Source: an uncultured Rhodopila sp.
GTDB taxonomy: Bacteria; Pseudomonadota; Alphaproteobacteria; Acetobacterales; Acetobacteraceae
Length of the DNA: 64,000 bases
Assembly (NCBI GenBank): GCA_903851415.1
Contig: CAINOE010000006.1
Location: 1-64,000 of the forward strand
Direction: 5' to 3'
Part shown: positions 34,097-43,244 of the stretch, piece by piece
Position numbering within the stretch: the first letter of the stretch is position 1
Layout: every line of letters begins with the position of its first letter
The notes under the pieces: generated by a model
Told to the model about the DNA's origin: nothing
Database searches by the model: none
Seen by the model: only the letters and a program-made list of their open reading frames with translations
Program-made: the position numbers and the translations under genes

Positions 34097-35846
34097 GTTT
34101 GCCGCCTTGGCAATGATCCTCTCATGCGGGGCCGCCGGTGCGCAGCCGCCGGTCAGAACCGCCGCTGAACCGGTGTTCAAGGACGTGACCGGTGCTTCCG
34201 GCCTGCATTTCCGCCACTACGGCCCGGCGGTGAACGAGAAGCTGCGCAATCTCGGTCCGTGGTTTACGGCGCTGGGGGCCGGGGGCGCCACCGGCGACAT
34301 CAATAACGATGGTCTGCTCGATATTTACCTGACAAACAGCCTTTTCGGAAAGCCCAATGCTCTGTTCATCAACAAGGGCGGGATGAACTTTGAGGAGCAC
34401 GCCGCCGACTACGGCGTTGCCGATCTCAATGACGATGACAACTATTCGATGACCGCGTTGCTCGTGGATTTGGACAATGACGGCTACAAGGATCTGGTGG
34501 TCGTCCGGTTCGGTCGCAGTCTGATCTTCCGCAACATCCGTGGCGAGCGGTTCGAGCTTGTGGCCGACGCGCTGGCCAAAGCCCCATCGCCGAGGAATCC
34601 CGTTTCGGTTGTTGCGTTTGACTACGACAGAAGCGGCCTGCTCAGCCTGTACTTCGGGTGCTACTTCCCGGATGTGGACCTGCGGACCGTCAAGACCGGC
34701 AAGGGGCTGCTGCACGACAGTTGGGAAAGCGCCCGTAACGGCGGAACCAACTTCCTTATGAAGAACATGGGCAATTTCAAATTCGAAGACCGCACCATGG
34801 AGGCCGGAGTCGGCGATACCGGCTGGTCTCTGGCGGTGGCATCCGGCGACATCGACAAGGACGGTTGGCCGGACCTTTATGTGGCTAACGACTTCGGCGC
34901 CGACACGGTTTATCATAACAACGGCAACGGAACATTTACCAACATATCGGCCAAGAGTATCGGGATCGACACGAAAAAAGGCATGAACGCCGAATTCGGC
35001 GATTTCGACAACGACGGCCTTCCGGATATATTCGTCACGAACATCACCGAGGCATACCTGCATGAATGCAACATGCTATGGCACAATAATGGCGACCTGA
35101 CCTTCACCGACATGGCGTCGGACCTGGGGGTCTGCGACACCGGTTGGGGCTGGGGAGGGAAATTCCTCGACTACGACAACGACGGCTATCTGGACCTGAT
35201 GGTCATGAACGGCTTCATTTCCGCTGGAAAGAAGGATTACATCGATATTTTGATGCCGATCATGCTGGACGGCGATGTCGATCTGTCGAACACGATGAAC
35301 TGGCCGGCGCTGGGCGATATGAGCTTCAGCGGATACGAACGGAAGAAGCTGTTCCACAATGTCAACGGGCTTTCGTTCGAGGATGTCAGTGCCAAAGCCG
35401 GGGTCGACGTGCAGACCGATGGGCGCGGCCTGATCATCGGGGACTTCGACAACGACGGGCGGGAAGACATGTTGTTCCTGAACGCGAACCAGAACGCGAT
35501 CCTGTTTCAGAACCTGACCCGGGGCGGCAATTGGATCCAGATCGATCTGGAGGGGAAAAAGAGCAACCGTGACGGCATCGGCACCAGGGTCACCGCTTAT
35601 ACCGCGGACGGCAAGTTGTTCTACCGTGAAACCAATGCCGGGAATGGTTTTGAGACTCAAAGTTCCCCACTTGTGCACATCGGTGTTGGCAACCACAAGT
35701 CGATAGATGATCTGGAGGTCATCTGGACGAGCGGGATCGTCCAGCATTTCCACGATGTGCCGGTGAACAGGCGTTTTCATCTCACGGAGAACGCAGATCT
35801 GGTTGAGATGAACCCCGACAAGCGCCAGGCCGGAGCCGCGAAATGA
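34083..35846 (+). CDS. Secreted FG-GAP/ASPIC-UnbV protein, single module
   Basis: This 587-residue protein has a signal peptide (FAALAMILSCGAAGAQ) and one module closely similar to those of the preceding gene: GDINNDGLLDIYLT, VDLDNDGYKDLVVVRFG, SGDIDKDGWPDLYVAND, IDTKKGMNAEFGDFDNDGLP, LHECNMLWHNNGDLTFTDMA, CDTGWGWGGKF. The ASPIC/UnbV end is at about 498-570 (RETNAGNGFETQSSPLVHIG). The DNA of the KGMNAEFGDFDNDG region is nearly identical to that in module 2 upstream, suggesting recent duplication or gene conversion. It overlaps the upstream gene by 14 bases. It is probably a periplasmic or extracellular Ca2+-binding scaffold. Confidence 0.88.
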   Translation: MRRIRFAALAMILSCGAAGAQPPVRTAAEPVFKDVTGASGLHFRHYGPAVNEKLRNLGPWFTALGAGGATGDINNDGLLDIYLTNSLFGKPNALFINKGGMNFEEHAADYGVADLNDDDNYSMTALLVDLDNDGYKDLVVVRFGRSLIFRNIRGERFELVADALAKAPSPRNPVSVVAFDYDRSGLLSLYFGCYFPDVDLRTVKTGKGLLHDSWESARNGGTNFLMKNMGNFKFEDRTMEAGVGDTGWSLAVASGDIDKDGWPDLYVANDFGADTVYHNNGNGTFTNISAKSIGIDTKKGMNAEFGDFDNDGLPDIFVTNITEAYLHECNMLWHNNGDLTFTDMASDLGVCDTGWGWGGKFLDYDNDGYLDLMVMNGFISAGKKDYIDILMPIMLDGDVDLSNTMNWPALGDMSFSGYERKKLFHNVNGLSFEDVSAKAGVDVQTDGRGLIIGDFDNDGREDMLFLNANQNAILFQNLTRGGNWIQIDLEGKKSNRDGIGTRVTAYTADGKLFYRETNAGNGFETQSSPLVHIGVGNHKSIDDLEVIWTSGIVQHFHDVPVNRRFHLTENADLVEMNPDKRQAGAAK

Positions 35847-38800
35847 CAGTTCACGTGACGATGCAATCTTGCCGGCGGCGAATACGCAAGCTGGCCGCGC
35901 CGGCGGTTGCTATCTGCTGCATGTTGACGGGTTCGGCGCTGGCCGACGAACCGCTCAATCCCAAGGACGCGTTGGCCCCGATCTTCAGAGAGAATCCGAA
36001 GCTGGCCGATCCGCAAGCGGACCGAGCGAGGCTGCGTAACGAAGGCATTGCGCACTATGAAGGCGGCCTGACGCTTGACCGGGCGATTGCATCGTTTCAG
36101 GCGGCCTATGACATTGGTCATCAGCCGGTTGACGCCTTCAATATGGCGCTTGTGCTCATCAAGCAGAACAAGCTTGGCGAGGCGCGCGTCTGGACCGAAA
36201 AGGCGCTGGAGGGAAACGCCGGGTTTGCCAACGCCCAATACACCATGGGCTTGATCGAAAAGCTGGACGGACATGCCGATGCCGCGCGGGAGCGTTGGAC
36301 GGCGACCAATAAGCTGCATCCGACGGATGCAAATCTGCATTACGAACTGGCTATGCTGGCGAGCGCCGACAAGGACGAACACAGCTTCCTGCAGGAACTG
36401 TTGCGGGCGTTGGAGCTGGACCCTGACCATAAGTCCAGCCTGTATCAGATGTATCGTTACTACCAAACTACCGGCAACAAGGAGATGGCATCGGCCACGC
36501 TCAAGCATTTCAACGCGGTCAAGTCGGCGGAGCGGTTTTCCCGCAAGGAACGGCCGCTCGACGAAAGCAGCTTTACGAAACCGCTGCGCGACGATCAGCT
36601 TCACGGAACCGGAGGTTTTCCGTTCATCGACTCCGTCATCTCAGCGCAGGTCGTCCGCACACGTCAAACCTGCGCCTTGGTTCGCCTGGCCCGGATGACA
36701 GTCATCGCGTCGCCAGCCAGGGAGAATCTTGTTGGCATCTGCGCTGACGGAACGATACTGCAAATCGCCGATGGCAAGGCCGAGACGCTGGGTAAACTCG
36801 ACGCGCCGGCCGACGACCTTCGGGTTGAGTGGCTGGACCCCCAAGGTCCCCGGGTCATTGCGGCCGGCCCCTCCGGTGTCCGGCTGTCGACGCCGATCGG
36901 CAAGCCGCCGCTTGCGTTTGAAACGATTGACGATACGCCTGCGCGGCGGTTTGTTCTCGCTGATTTTGAGCACGACGGATCGCTCGACATTCTTACGGAT
37001 GCGGCGCCCGCGCCGCTGGCCAAGCACGATGGGAAATACGGCCGCCAGCCGGCGGTTTATGCGAACAGCGCGCTTGCCGGGGTCCTCCAGGGGGACAGCC
37101 CGGTCGGCGTTGCCGATGCGCAACGGCGGGGTATGGCGGATTTGGTCAAGGCGGCGGGCCAGGACGTCCAGTTCGTCGTGGATGGGGCGGCGGGTTACCG
37201 GAACGGGCCGCGTATCCACCTGACAGACCAGGGGACCGTTTCTCAGATCGAAGTGGCGGATCTCGACAATGACGGCGTGCTCGACCTCGTTGCGGCGGCG
37301 AGCGACGGCATTTCCATCGTTTGGGGTTCCGCCAATCCTGATGCCCCCGTCAACATCGCCCGTCTGCCGATCGGCCCCGTCCGCTTCGTCGTTGCCGACA
37401 TGAACAACGACGGCCGGCGCGATATCGTCACCATCGATTCCGGCGGGACCGCCTCCATTCTGGTAAACAGTGGGCCCCGCAAGTTCGACAAGAAGATCCT
37501 GGGTACCGTTCCGGTGCCGGCCGGCGAACTCATCGCGTTTGACGAGAATCGGGACGGCTTGCTCGATATCGCTTATATCGACGGGACCGGCGCGCTGGTC
37601 GTGCTGCGCAACAGCAGCCGGAACGTCGGCGCATCGATTGACGTTTTGCTCAACGGCAAGCGCAGTCCGCCGGCAGGTCAGCTCACGCAGGTGGAGGTGC
37701 GGAAGGGACCGCTCTTTTCCTACGCGCAGTCGGCGGGGGGCCTGGTGCATTTCGGTCTCGGCAAGGAGGAGTATGCCGAAATCGTTCGCCTCGAATGGCC
37801 CAACGGCTTTGTCGAAAACAAGATCAAGGTGGACGCCGCACACGATCCGTACGTGTATCAGGAATCCGAGCGCATCGCCGGCTCCTGCCCGACGGTTTTC
37901 GTGCGGACGGCGGACGGGTTCCACTACGTAACGGACGCTTTGATTACGACCGCTATCGGAATCCTGGAACAACGCGGAGTCTATTTTGGCTTCGGCGATG
38001 AAGAACACGTGGTGATACCCCCCGGCCTTTTAACCGAAGCGGACGGCCGCCTCGACATCAGGGTGACAGAGGAATTGCGGGAAACCACCTATATCGATCA
38101 TGCCGCTCTCCTTGTCCTTGACCATCCGGCCGGGGCGCGCTTGGGCTCGACGGAGCGTCTGGCCCCGCCGGCGCCTGAGAAGGGGCCTTATTATCTCGCC
38201 CGCCATCTCATTCCTGCAGCGCATGCATCCTTCGAGGGGCGGGACGTGACGGAACTGTTGGCGCAACAGGACCGCCGCTATGCCGACACGGTGTTCAGGA
38301 CACGCAATCCGGGCTTCGCCGAACCATCGGTCATCGAATTGACGCTGGCAGACGACGTCGATCCCGGCAGCGTGGATGCAGTCTTTGCAACCGGTTGGTT
38401 CCAGGCATTCGATTCGACCGCGGTGATCGGCGCATTCAAAGGCGAATCTCCTGATTTCCAGTTTCCCGAGCTGCAGGAAAAGGTCGGCGGCGCCTGGTAT
38501 TCGGTTGGCTTCATTGGCATCCCTGCCGGCCAGAACCGAACCGCCGTGCTAACCTTGCAAAAGCCGTTGCGCTCGCGCCAGCTCAGGTTGCTGTCAAACT
38601 TCTCGGTTTATTGGGACGAGATCGCGTTCAGCGTCGCCGGCGAGGCCGTCGCTACCGTTGCGGAGCTGCCGCTTCTGGAAGCGACTCTGAGGTTTCATGG
38701 ATTCTCCGGAATCAAATCGACAGAGCCCGAGACGTTCGATTATGAAAACGTCCGTTACGGGATGATCTGGAGTCCGATGCGCGGTCATTTCACGAACTAT

Positions 38801-39133
38801 GGCCCGGTCGAATCACTGATCGCTGAGAAAGACGGGAAATATGCGGCCATCGGCGGAGGAGACGAACTGGCCCTGTCATTCAGGGCGCCCGCGACACCTC
38901 CGGCGCCGGGGTTCGAGCGCAGCTTCATTCTGGTGCTTGACGGGCACGTGAAAGATGCCGATCGATACACGGCAAACTCCGGGTCGGTGGAACCCATGCC
39001 CTACGCGGCGATGACGGTATTTCCCGGGCTGCCGAAACCAGAAGATCCGATGTCGGCCGCCATGCGACAGCGGGAGGGACTCGACTTCACGCTGACAACC
39101 GTTTCCAGCGGGAAGGCACCGAACCATGATTGA
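35843..39133 (+). CDS. Exported TPR / FG-GAP / UnbV-like multidomain protein
   Basis: This 1,096-residue protein has a signal peptide (APAVAICCMLTGSALADE). TPRs span about 60-235 (FQAAYDIGHQPVDAFNMALV, NAQYTMGLIEKLDGHADAAR). A degenerate beta-propeller lies at about 265-600 (ADFEHDGSLDILTDA, ADLDNDGVLDLVAAASDG, ADMNNDGRRDIVTIDSGG). A UnbV-like segment (SAGGLVHFGLGKEEYAEIVR, LEWPNGFVENKIKVD) follows. A 400-residue C-terminal region (FHYVTDALITTAIGILEQRG, VTEELRETTYIDHAALLVLD) is of unknown fold but is seen in TPR-CRTAC proteins. It is translationally coupled on both sides (ATGA upstream; eight-base overlap downstream). No catalytic residues are evident. Confidence 0.82.
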   Translation: MTVHVTMQSCRRRIRKLAAPAVAICCMLTGSALADEPLNPKDALAPIFRENPKLADPQADRARLRNEGIAHYEGGLTLDRAIASFQAAYDIGHQPVDAFNMALVLIKQNKLGEARVWTEKALEGNAGFANAQYTMGLIEKLDGHADAARERWTATNKLHPTDANLHYELAMLASADKDEHSFLQELLRALELDPDHKSSLYQMYRYYQTTGNKEMASATLKHFNAVKSAERFSRKERPLDESSFTKPLRDDQLHGTGGFPFIDSVISAQVVRTRQTCALVRLARMTVIASPARENLVGICADGTILQIADGKAETLGKLDAPADDLRVEWLDPQGPRVIAAGPSGVRLSTPIGKPPLAFETIDDTPARRFVLADFEHDGSLDILTDAAPAPLAKHDGKYGRQPAVYANSALAGVLQGDSPVGVADAQRRGMADLVKAAGQDVQFVVDGAAGYRNGPRIHLTDQGTVSQIEVADLDNDGVLDLVAAASDGISIVWGSANPDAPVNIARLPIGPVRFVVADMNNDGRRDIVTIDSGGTASILVNSGPRKFDKKILGTVPVPAGELIAFDENRDGLLDIAYIDGTGALVVLRNSSRNVGASIDVLLNGKRSPPAGQLTQVEVRKGPLFSYAQSAGGLVHFGLGKEEYAEIVRLEWPNGFVENKIKVDAAHDPYVYQESERIAGSCPTVFVRTADGFHYVTDALITTAIGILEQRGVYFGFGDEEHVVIPPGLLTEADGRLDIRVTEELRETTYIDHAALLVLDHPAGARLGSTERLAPPAPEKGPYYLARHLIPAAHASFEGRDVTELLAQQDRRYADTVFRTRNPGFAEPSVIELTLADDVDPGSVDAVFATGWFQAFDSTAVIGAFKGESPDFQFPELQEKVGGAWYSVGFIGIPAGQNRTAVLTLQKPLRSRQLRLLSNFSVYWDEIAFSVAGEAVATVAELPLLEATLRFHGFSGIKSTEPETFDYENVRYGMIWSPMRGHFTNYGPVESLIAEKDGKYAAIGGGDELALSFRAPATPPAPGFERSFILVLDGHVKDADRYTANSGSVEPMPYAAMTVFPGLPKPEDPMSAAMRQREGLDFTLTTVSSGKAPNHD

Positions 39134-41063
39134 CTTTGTAAAGCGGCGGCGGGCGGCGCTTGCGCTCGTCGCGCTGTCGGCAATGGTCATCGTTGCTGTC
39201 GGCCTCTGGTTCGCGCTGCGCCCACCCAACGGCCGTGCGTTCGACCACAAGGCCATGGCCGAGGCGACTGCGCTGCTGAAAGACGGCAAGCGGGAGCAGG
39301 CTCTGGACGTGGTCGAAAAGCGGTTGACCGCGAACCCTGATAGCATCGAACTCGGCAATTTTTATCGTGCCGCGGCGGTTTCCGTTAAGCTGCACGATCG
39401 GCCGATTAAATTCTTTGCCGGCCAGCTTGAAAGTCTCAAGGTTCTACCGGATGGGCTGCGGTTTAATCTGGCCTTTGCATACATCGACAAGATCCCGGTG
39501 GTCGGCCCGATGGGCGCCGGTTTTCTCTCGAAACGGGCGATCAAGCAGTTTCAGACCGTAGTCGATAAGGACCCGGACAACTGGATCGGGAACTATGGCA
39601 TCGGAATGAACTACCTGCATTGGCCGGAATACTTTGAAAAGAATGATGACTCGATGCATTACTTCGAAAAATGTCTCGAGATCCAAAAGAACCAGACGAT
39701 AAAGCCTAATTTTGTCCTGACTTTCATCAGGCTTGGAGATGCCTATGCCAAGGTCGGGCAGGTCGACAAGGCTCGGCAGGCCTGGCAGGCTGGCTTGCTC
39801 GTGTTCCCGGGCTTCTCGGATCTGACCACCCGGCTTGCGCTAAGCGACGCCGAAACGGTGTCTCTCATTAAGGAAATGTATAACCCGAACAACTCCATCG
39901 GCGAGATCAATACCGATATCAGCATCCTGTGGGCGGAGAAGCTGCCGGAGAGCACATTGCCGTTGAAGCGGATGACGGTCGCCAACGGCGGGCGCGGCAT
40001 TGGCGGCCAGTTTGTTGCCGAAAAGGCCGATGATTCGGACGCGCGGTACTTTGCGTGGTTCAAGAAGAACCTGCCCTTTCTGGTGCGGCGCACGGAGGCC
40101 GCGAAGGTCGACATGCGGGGCCTGGGTTCGACCGAGGAATCCGATCGCCGCGGAATCAGCTTCGTTGCCAACGACATGGTGCGCGGCTTCATCACCCAGT
40201 TTCAGGATGAGGATCATGCCGCGACCTTGGCGACGCTCGATCGTGCCACACCGTTTGACCGCCCGTTCCTGCACGAGGGTATCGGCATGGGGCTGGCTGC
40301 CAACCTCGACACCGACGGCGACGGGTCTTTGGCAAGGTTCGAAGACCAAATAGGCGCATTCGATCCAGCTTTCCGTCGGCTACATTATGCCGGCCTCGGA
40401 ATGTGGTACGGCCTTTCGCCCACGGTCAATCTGGTGCGTATACGGAAACAATTCGCCGAACTGAGTCTGCGGGCTCAGATATATGCTTATGAAGGGCTTG
40501 GGTTTTCCGTTTCGCTTTTCCACAACAGCGGCAACGCCAGCGCGCTGGAGGTTGCCGATCGGCTTCCCTTCGCGGCAGCGTCTGCTTTCGCGCATGGCGC
40601 CGGCCGCGCAATGTGGGTCAAATTCGGTCCAGACATGAATGCCTTCAGCCAGGGACTGGCCGGTTTGCCGGAACGCCTCCGGCCGGATGCGATCTCCGGG
40701 TTCGGTATGGGCGTCAGTTTCACTCGTATCAACCATCCGGAAGAATTTTTGCCGATCGGCGACTCAGTCAGTATCGCGACGGGCAGGGCGTGCACCGACT
40801 TTCTTGCAGGCCTTGCCATGGGCCTGAGCGTTCGTAACGCGGCCGACCAGGACTACGTTGAACAGTCGCTCCAGGCCGCGGCCAATCCCGAGGCGACTCG
40901 GGCGGCGCAGCGTCTTCGGATTGTCGGCCAGACCGCTCTGCAAACGCTGCAGGACGGCCAGGTGGAGGAACTACATGGCAATTGGCGCAAGGCGATGCGC
41001 GAAGCTATCGGAAGCACGCCCGTCCCGGCCGACCCCAACCATCCGTGCCAGGTGCCATTATGA
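39126..41063 (+). CDS. Membrane-anchored TPR protein with DUF1702 domain and an EF-hand
   Basis: This 645-residue protein has an N-terminal uncleaved anchor (AALALVALSAMVIVAVGLWF). TPR-like helices span about 40-250 (NYGIGMNYLHWPEYFEKNDD, RLGDAYAKVGQVDKARQAWQ). A DUF1702-like domain follows from about 300: RRGISFVANDMVRGFI, FLHEGIGMGLAANL, RRLHYAGLGMWYGL, IYAYEGLGFSVSLFH, FAHGAGRAMWVKFG, FGMGVSF. DUF1702 proteins are neighbours of PKSE genes in enediyne clusters. Residues 395-406 (DTDGDGSLARFE) form a textbook 12-residue EF-hand calcium loop inserted in the domain. The partner operon gene at 28878 shares the TPR part. It is likely inner-membrane bound, facing the periplasm. Confidence 0.8.
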   Translation: MIDFVKRRRAALALVALSAMVIVAVGLWFALRPPNGRAFDHKAMAEATALLKDGKREQALDVVEKRLTANPDSIELGNFYRAAAVSVKLHDRPIKFFAGQLESLKVLPDGLRFNLAFAYIDKIPVVGPMGAGFLSKRAIKQFQTVVDKDPDNWIGNYGIGMNYLHWPEYFEKNDDSMHYFEKCLEIQKNQTIKPNFVLTFIRLGDAYAKVGQVDKARQAWQAGLLVFPGFSDLTTRLALSDAETVSLIKEMYNPNNSIGEINTDISILWAEKLPESTLPLKRMTVANGGRGIGGQFVAEKADDSDARYFAWFKKNLPFLVRRTEAAKVDMRGLGSTEESDRRGISFVANDMVRGFITQFQDEDHAATLATLDRATPFDRPFLHEGIGMGLAANLDTDGDGSLARFEDQIGAFDPAFRRLHYAGLGMWYGLSPTVNLVRIRKQFAELSLRAQIYAYEGLGFSVSLFHNSGNASALEVADRLPFAAASAFAHGAGRAMWVKFGPDMNAFSQGLAGLPERLRPDAISGFGMGVSFTRINHPEEFLPIGDSVSIATGRACTDFLAGLAMGLSVRNAADQDYVEQSLQAAANPEATRAAQRLRIVGQTALQTLQDGQVEELHGNWRKAMREAIGSTPVPADPNHPCQVPL

Positions 41064-42142
41064 CGAACAAACGACTGCTTTTTCCGGCGATCCTGCTGGC
41101 GGTCATTTTGGCCGGCCGCGCCGGCGTTGCCGAGGAGGAACACCATTTCCATCTTCACGGCGGCTTTTTCTATGGCCCGGGTCCGATTAAGCCGGACACG
41201 GCATTGCCGGACGGCGACATAAAAGGCATCGCTTTCGACACAACGGCTTGGCGCGGAGAGGCGAAATTCGTCGCCGGAACGGCCCCGCTTTCGGACGGCA
41301 AGACTTACGTCAACGCGAACATCGATGCCGGCCGCCTCGGTATAGGCGAGAACGGGCGGACCAAGACCTTCTGGCTGACCGCGGTGGATGGCGGACCGAA
41401 CAAGGGCACGGAAAAGTACTCGTTCGACAGCGCACGGAACTTCGTTTGGCAGGTCGATCTAGCTCTCGATCCCGGCTTTGCCGAGGGCATCATTCGTGTC
41501 GATGACTTCCGCCTGACAACAGGATGGGTCCAGGTGCAGCGCTCTTTGCAGACAGTGGCTGGCGCGCCAGGGGGATACGATAAGGCGGGTTCGCTGCCGA
41601 GCGGAACGTTTCTCGTCGGCCGCGTCGGCGATTTTGACCGGAATGGATTCCTGGACGGCGTCCTTGTCGCGTCGGCGAACGTTCCGATGCAGGCTGACAT
41701 GCTGCCGGGTGCGCCTGTCGCCAATCTCCGGGGCTTTACCACCGATATACCCGTTGACCCGCTGAGCGCCGCGGAGATGACCTTGGCGGGCGTCGACGGC
41801 ATGCGGCCGGTCGTTTCGCGGTTGATGGCTGATGCCGATCTGCCGCAGTTGAAGTCGATGCTGGGCGACATCGGCGGCCGTATCGACGCAGCAAGCCGCA
41901 ATTACGAAGATGCATTCCTGAAGGCGGACGGAGAGGGTAAGCAAAGGCTTCAGGCCATCGGTTGGCGTATCGAAACCGCTCGCAAATTGTTCTTTATCCC
42001 TTGGGCGTTTCTCGCGGGCTACGAGAATTCCACCGGAAAGCCGTCCACTTCAGTGCGGGATAGCGTCCAGCTTGGATTCGAAATAATCAGCCAGCTCCTG
42101 CCGGTCATGAGAGACTTGCGCGCGGTGGAAAAACGGCGATGA
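41060..42142 (+). CDS. Secreted 'GPG/GSLPSG' family protein (member 2)
   Basis: This 360-residue protein has a signal peptide (LLFPAILLAVILAGRAGVAE) followed by a His-rich EEHHFHLHGGFFYGPGPIKP. It shares the colinear family blocks VDGGPNKGTEKY, LALDPGFAEGIIRV, AGSLPSGTFLVGRVGDFDRN, GFLDGVLVASANVPM and MLPGAPVANLRGFTTDIPVD. A helical C-terminal tail (about 270-360) follows. The GDFDRNGFLDG segment resembles a Ca2+-binding loop. ATGA overlaps at both ends show strict coupling. The HxHxHG cluster just after the signal peptide could bind a metal. The function is unknown to me. Confidence 0.72.
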   Translation: MTNKRLLFPAILLAVILAGRAGVAEEEHHFHLHGGFFYGPGPIKPDTALPDGDIKGIAFDTTAWRGEAKFVAGTAPLSDGKTYVNANIDAGRLGIGENGRTKTFWLTAVDGGPNKGTEKYSFDSARNFVWQVDLALDPGFAEGIIRVDDFRLTTGWVQVQRSLQTVAGAPGGYDKAGSLPSGTFLVGRVGDFDRNGFLDGVLVASANVPMQADMLPGAPVANLRGFTTDIPVDPLSAAEMTLAGVDGMRPVVSRLMADADLPQLKSMLGDIGGRIDAASRNYEDAFLKADGEGKQRLQAIGWRIETARKLFFIPWAFLAGYENSTGKPSTSVRDSVQLGFEIISQLLPVMRDLRAVEKRR

Positions 42143-43239
42143 GGCAGCGATTCCGTGCCACGACCCTGGCGATTATTCTTTGTCTGAGCGGGCCATTGGC
42201 TCGCGCCTATGATCTGACGATAACCGGCGGCACCGTGCATGGTCCCGGCCCGATGCCCGACACGCCGCTTCCCGTAGGGAAGCTGGGTTCAATCGTGTTG
42301 AACAATGAACTTGGAGGCGCGTCGGAGTTTTTCAATAACGGCGCGGAGCCGCCGAATGTTCCGGGCGAGCTGGAGATCTACGGGCATCTCGGCGGCAGGC
42401 TGAGCAACGGCGCACCGTTCAACGAGCACGTCTACGGCGGCGTCGTGTCCATCGGCCAGGGTGCACTTAAGATGCTTTCCGTTATCGCCGGCGACGGCGA
42501 AATGAAAGGCCGGGAGACATACCGCCTCAATGAACGTCTCAATTGGATCATACACACCGATCTGGCGCTTGACGCCGGTTTCCCGCAAGGTTTGGTAATC
42601 AGCCGCAATATTACTATCACCAGCGGCGTTCTGCTGGTGGCGCCGTCGTTGCAGACCGAAGCCGGCCTCAACGGAGGAATGGATGAGGCGGGGTCGCTTC
42701 CGAGCGGCGCTCCCATCTACGGAATGCTCGGCGACATGGACAATCGAGGCTTCCTTGACGGCCGCATCGTCGGGGTCGGCCGGGTGCCGCTGGGCTTCAT
42801 GTTCGTTCCGGGCAGTCCACTCGTTATGCAGCGCGACTTCAAATCGAATATTCCGATCACGCGGGAAGAAGCCGGAATTCTTACCTTCGCCGGTCTGTTA
42901 AATCTCCGCGACATCCTTGCGGTGGCGCGCAATGGAAATCCCGCCGCGCGCTCCTATGTTCTTGCCCACGCCAGGTCCTACTTCGACGACTTCGCTGCAC
43001 GCGCGCGGTCTGCCCAATCCCATCTTTCCGCCGCAGGTCCCGCTCGTTCCGGACAAGCGGCGCAGGCGGCGCAGATTGAGGCGGTCTTGAAACAAGAGAG
43101 CCACGATGCCGACGGTTGGGTAACCGCCGGTGCCATCCCTGAAGCAAGCCTTACAGCTATCGACGTACTTCTACAGCAAATCGACCAGGTCACGCCTGCG
43201 CTTCGTGCCGAACTGCATTTCACCCGAGTCGGAGGATAG
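42139..43239 (+). CDS. Secreted 'GPG/GSLPSG' family protein (member 3)
   Basis: This 366-residue protein has a signal peptide (TTLAIILCLSGPLARAYD). The family core is ITGGTVHGPGPMPDTPLPVG, EPPNVPGELEIYGHLGGRLS, FNEHVYGG, DLALDAGFPQGLVI, PSLQTEAGLNGGMDEAGSLP, YGMLGDMDNRGFLDGRIVGV and MFVPGSPLVMQRDFKSNIPI, then a helical C-terminal tail (LTAIDVLLQQIDQVTPALRA). Its middle part (PGELxxxGxLxGRxSNGxPxNExV) aligns with member 1. It follows member 2 with an ATGA overlap and precedes the cytochrome gene by five bases. It is predicted to be periplasmic. Confidence 0.72.
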   Translation: MRQRFRATTLAIILCLSGPLARAYDLTITGGTVHGPGPMPDTPLPVGKLGSIVLNNELGGASEFFNNGAEPPNVPGELEIYGHLGGRLSNGAPFNEHVYGGVVSIGQGALKMLSVIAGDGEMKGRETYRLNERLNWIIHTDLALDAGFPQGLVISRNITITSGVLLVAPSLQTEAGLNGGMDEAGSLPSGAPIYGMLGDMDNRGFLDGRIVGVGRVPLGFMFVPGSPLVMQRDFKSNIPITREEAGILTFAGLLNLRDILAVARNGNPAARSYVLAHARSYFDDFAARARSAQSHLSAAGPARSGQAAQAAQIEAVLKQESHDADGWVTAGAIPEASLTAIDVLLQQIDQVTPALRAELHFTRVGG

Positions 43240-43244
43240 GACGT

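Noticed and set aside
32474..34180. 568-codon minus-strand frame, and similar minus-strand frames over 31-39 kb
   Set aside because: Antisense to the FG-GAP/UnbV genes; the repeated GAC/GAT codons of the calcium loops produce long valine-rich antisense frames.
30689..41063. Repeated DxDxDG segments considered as RTX-type (T1SS) repeats
   Set aside because: Spacing and context (FG-GAP blades with an ASPIC/UnbV end) fit beta-propellers; there are no GGxGxDxUx nonapeptide arrays and no ABC exporter genes.
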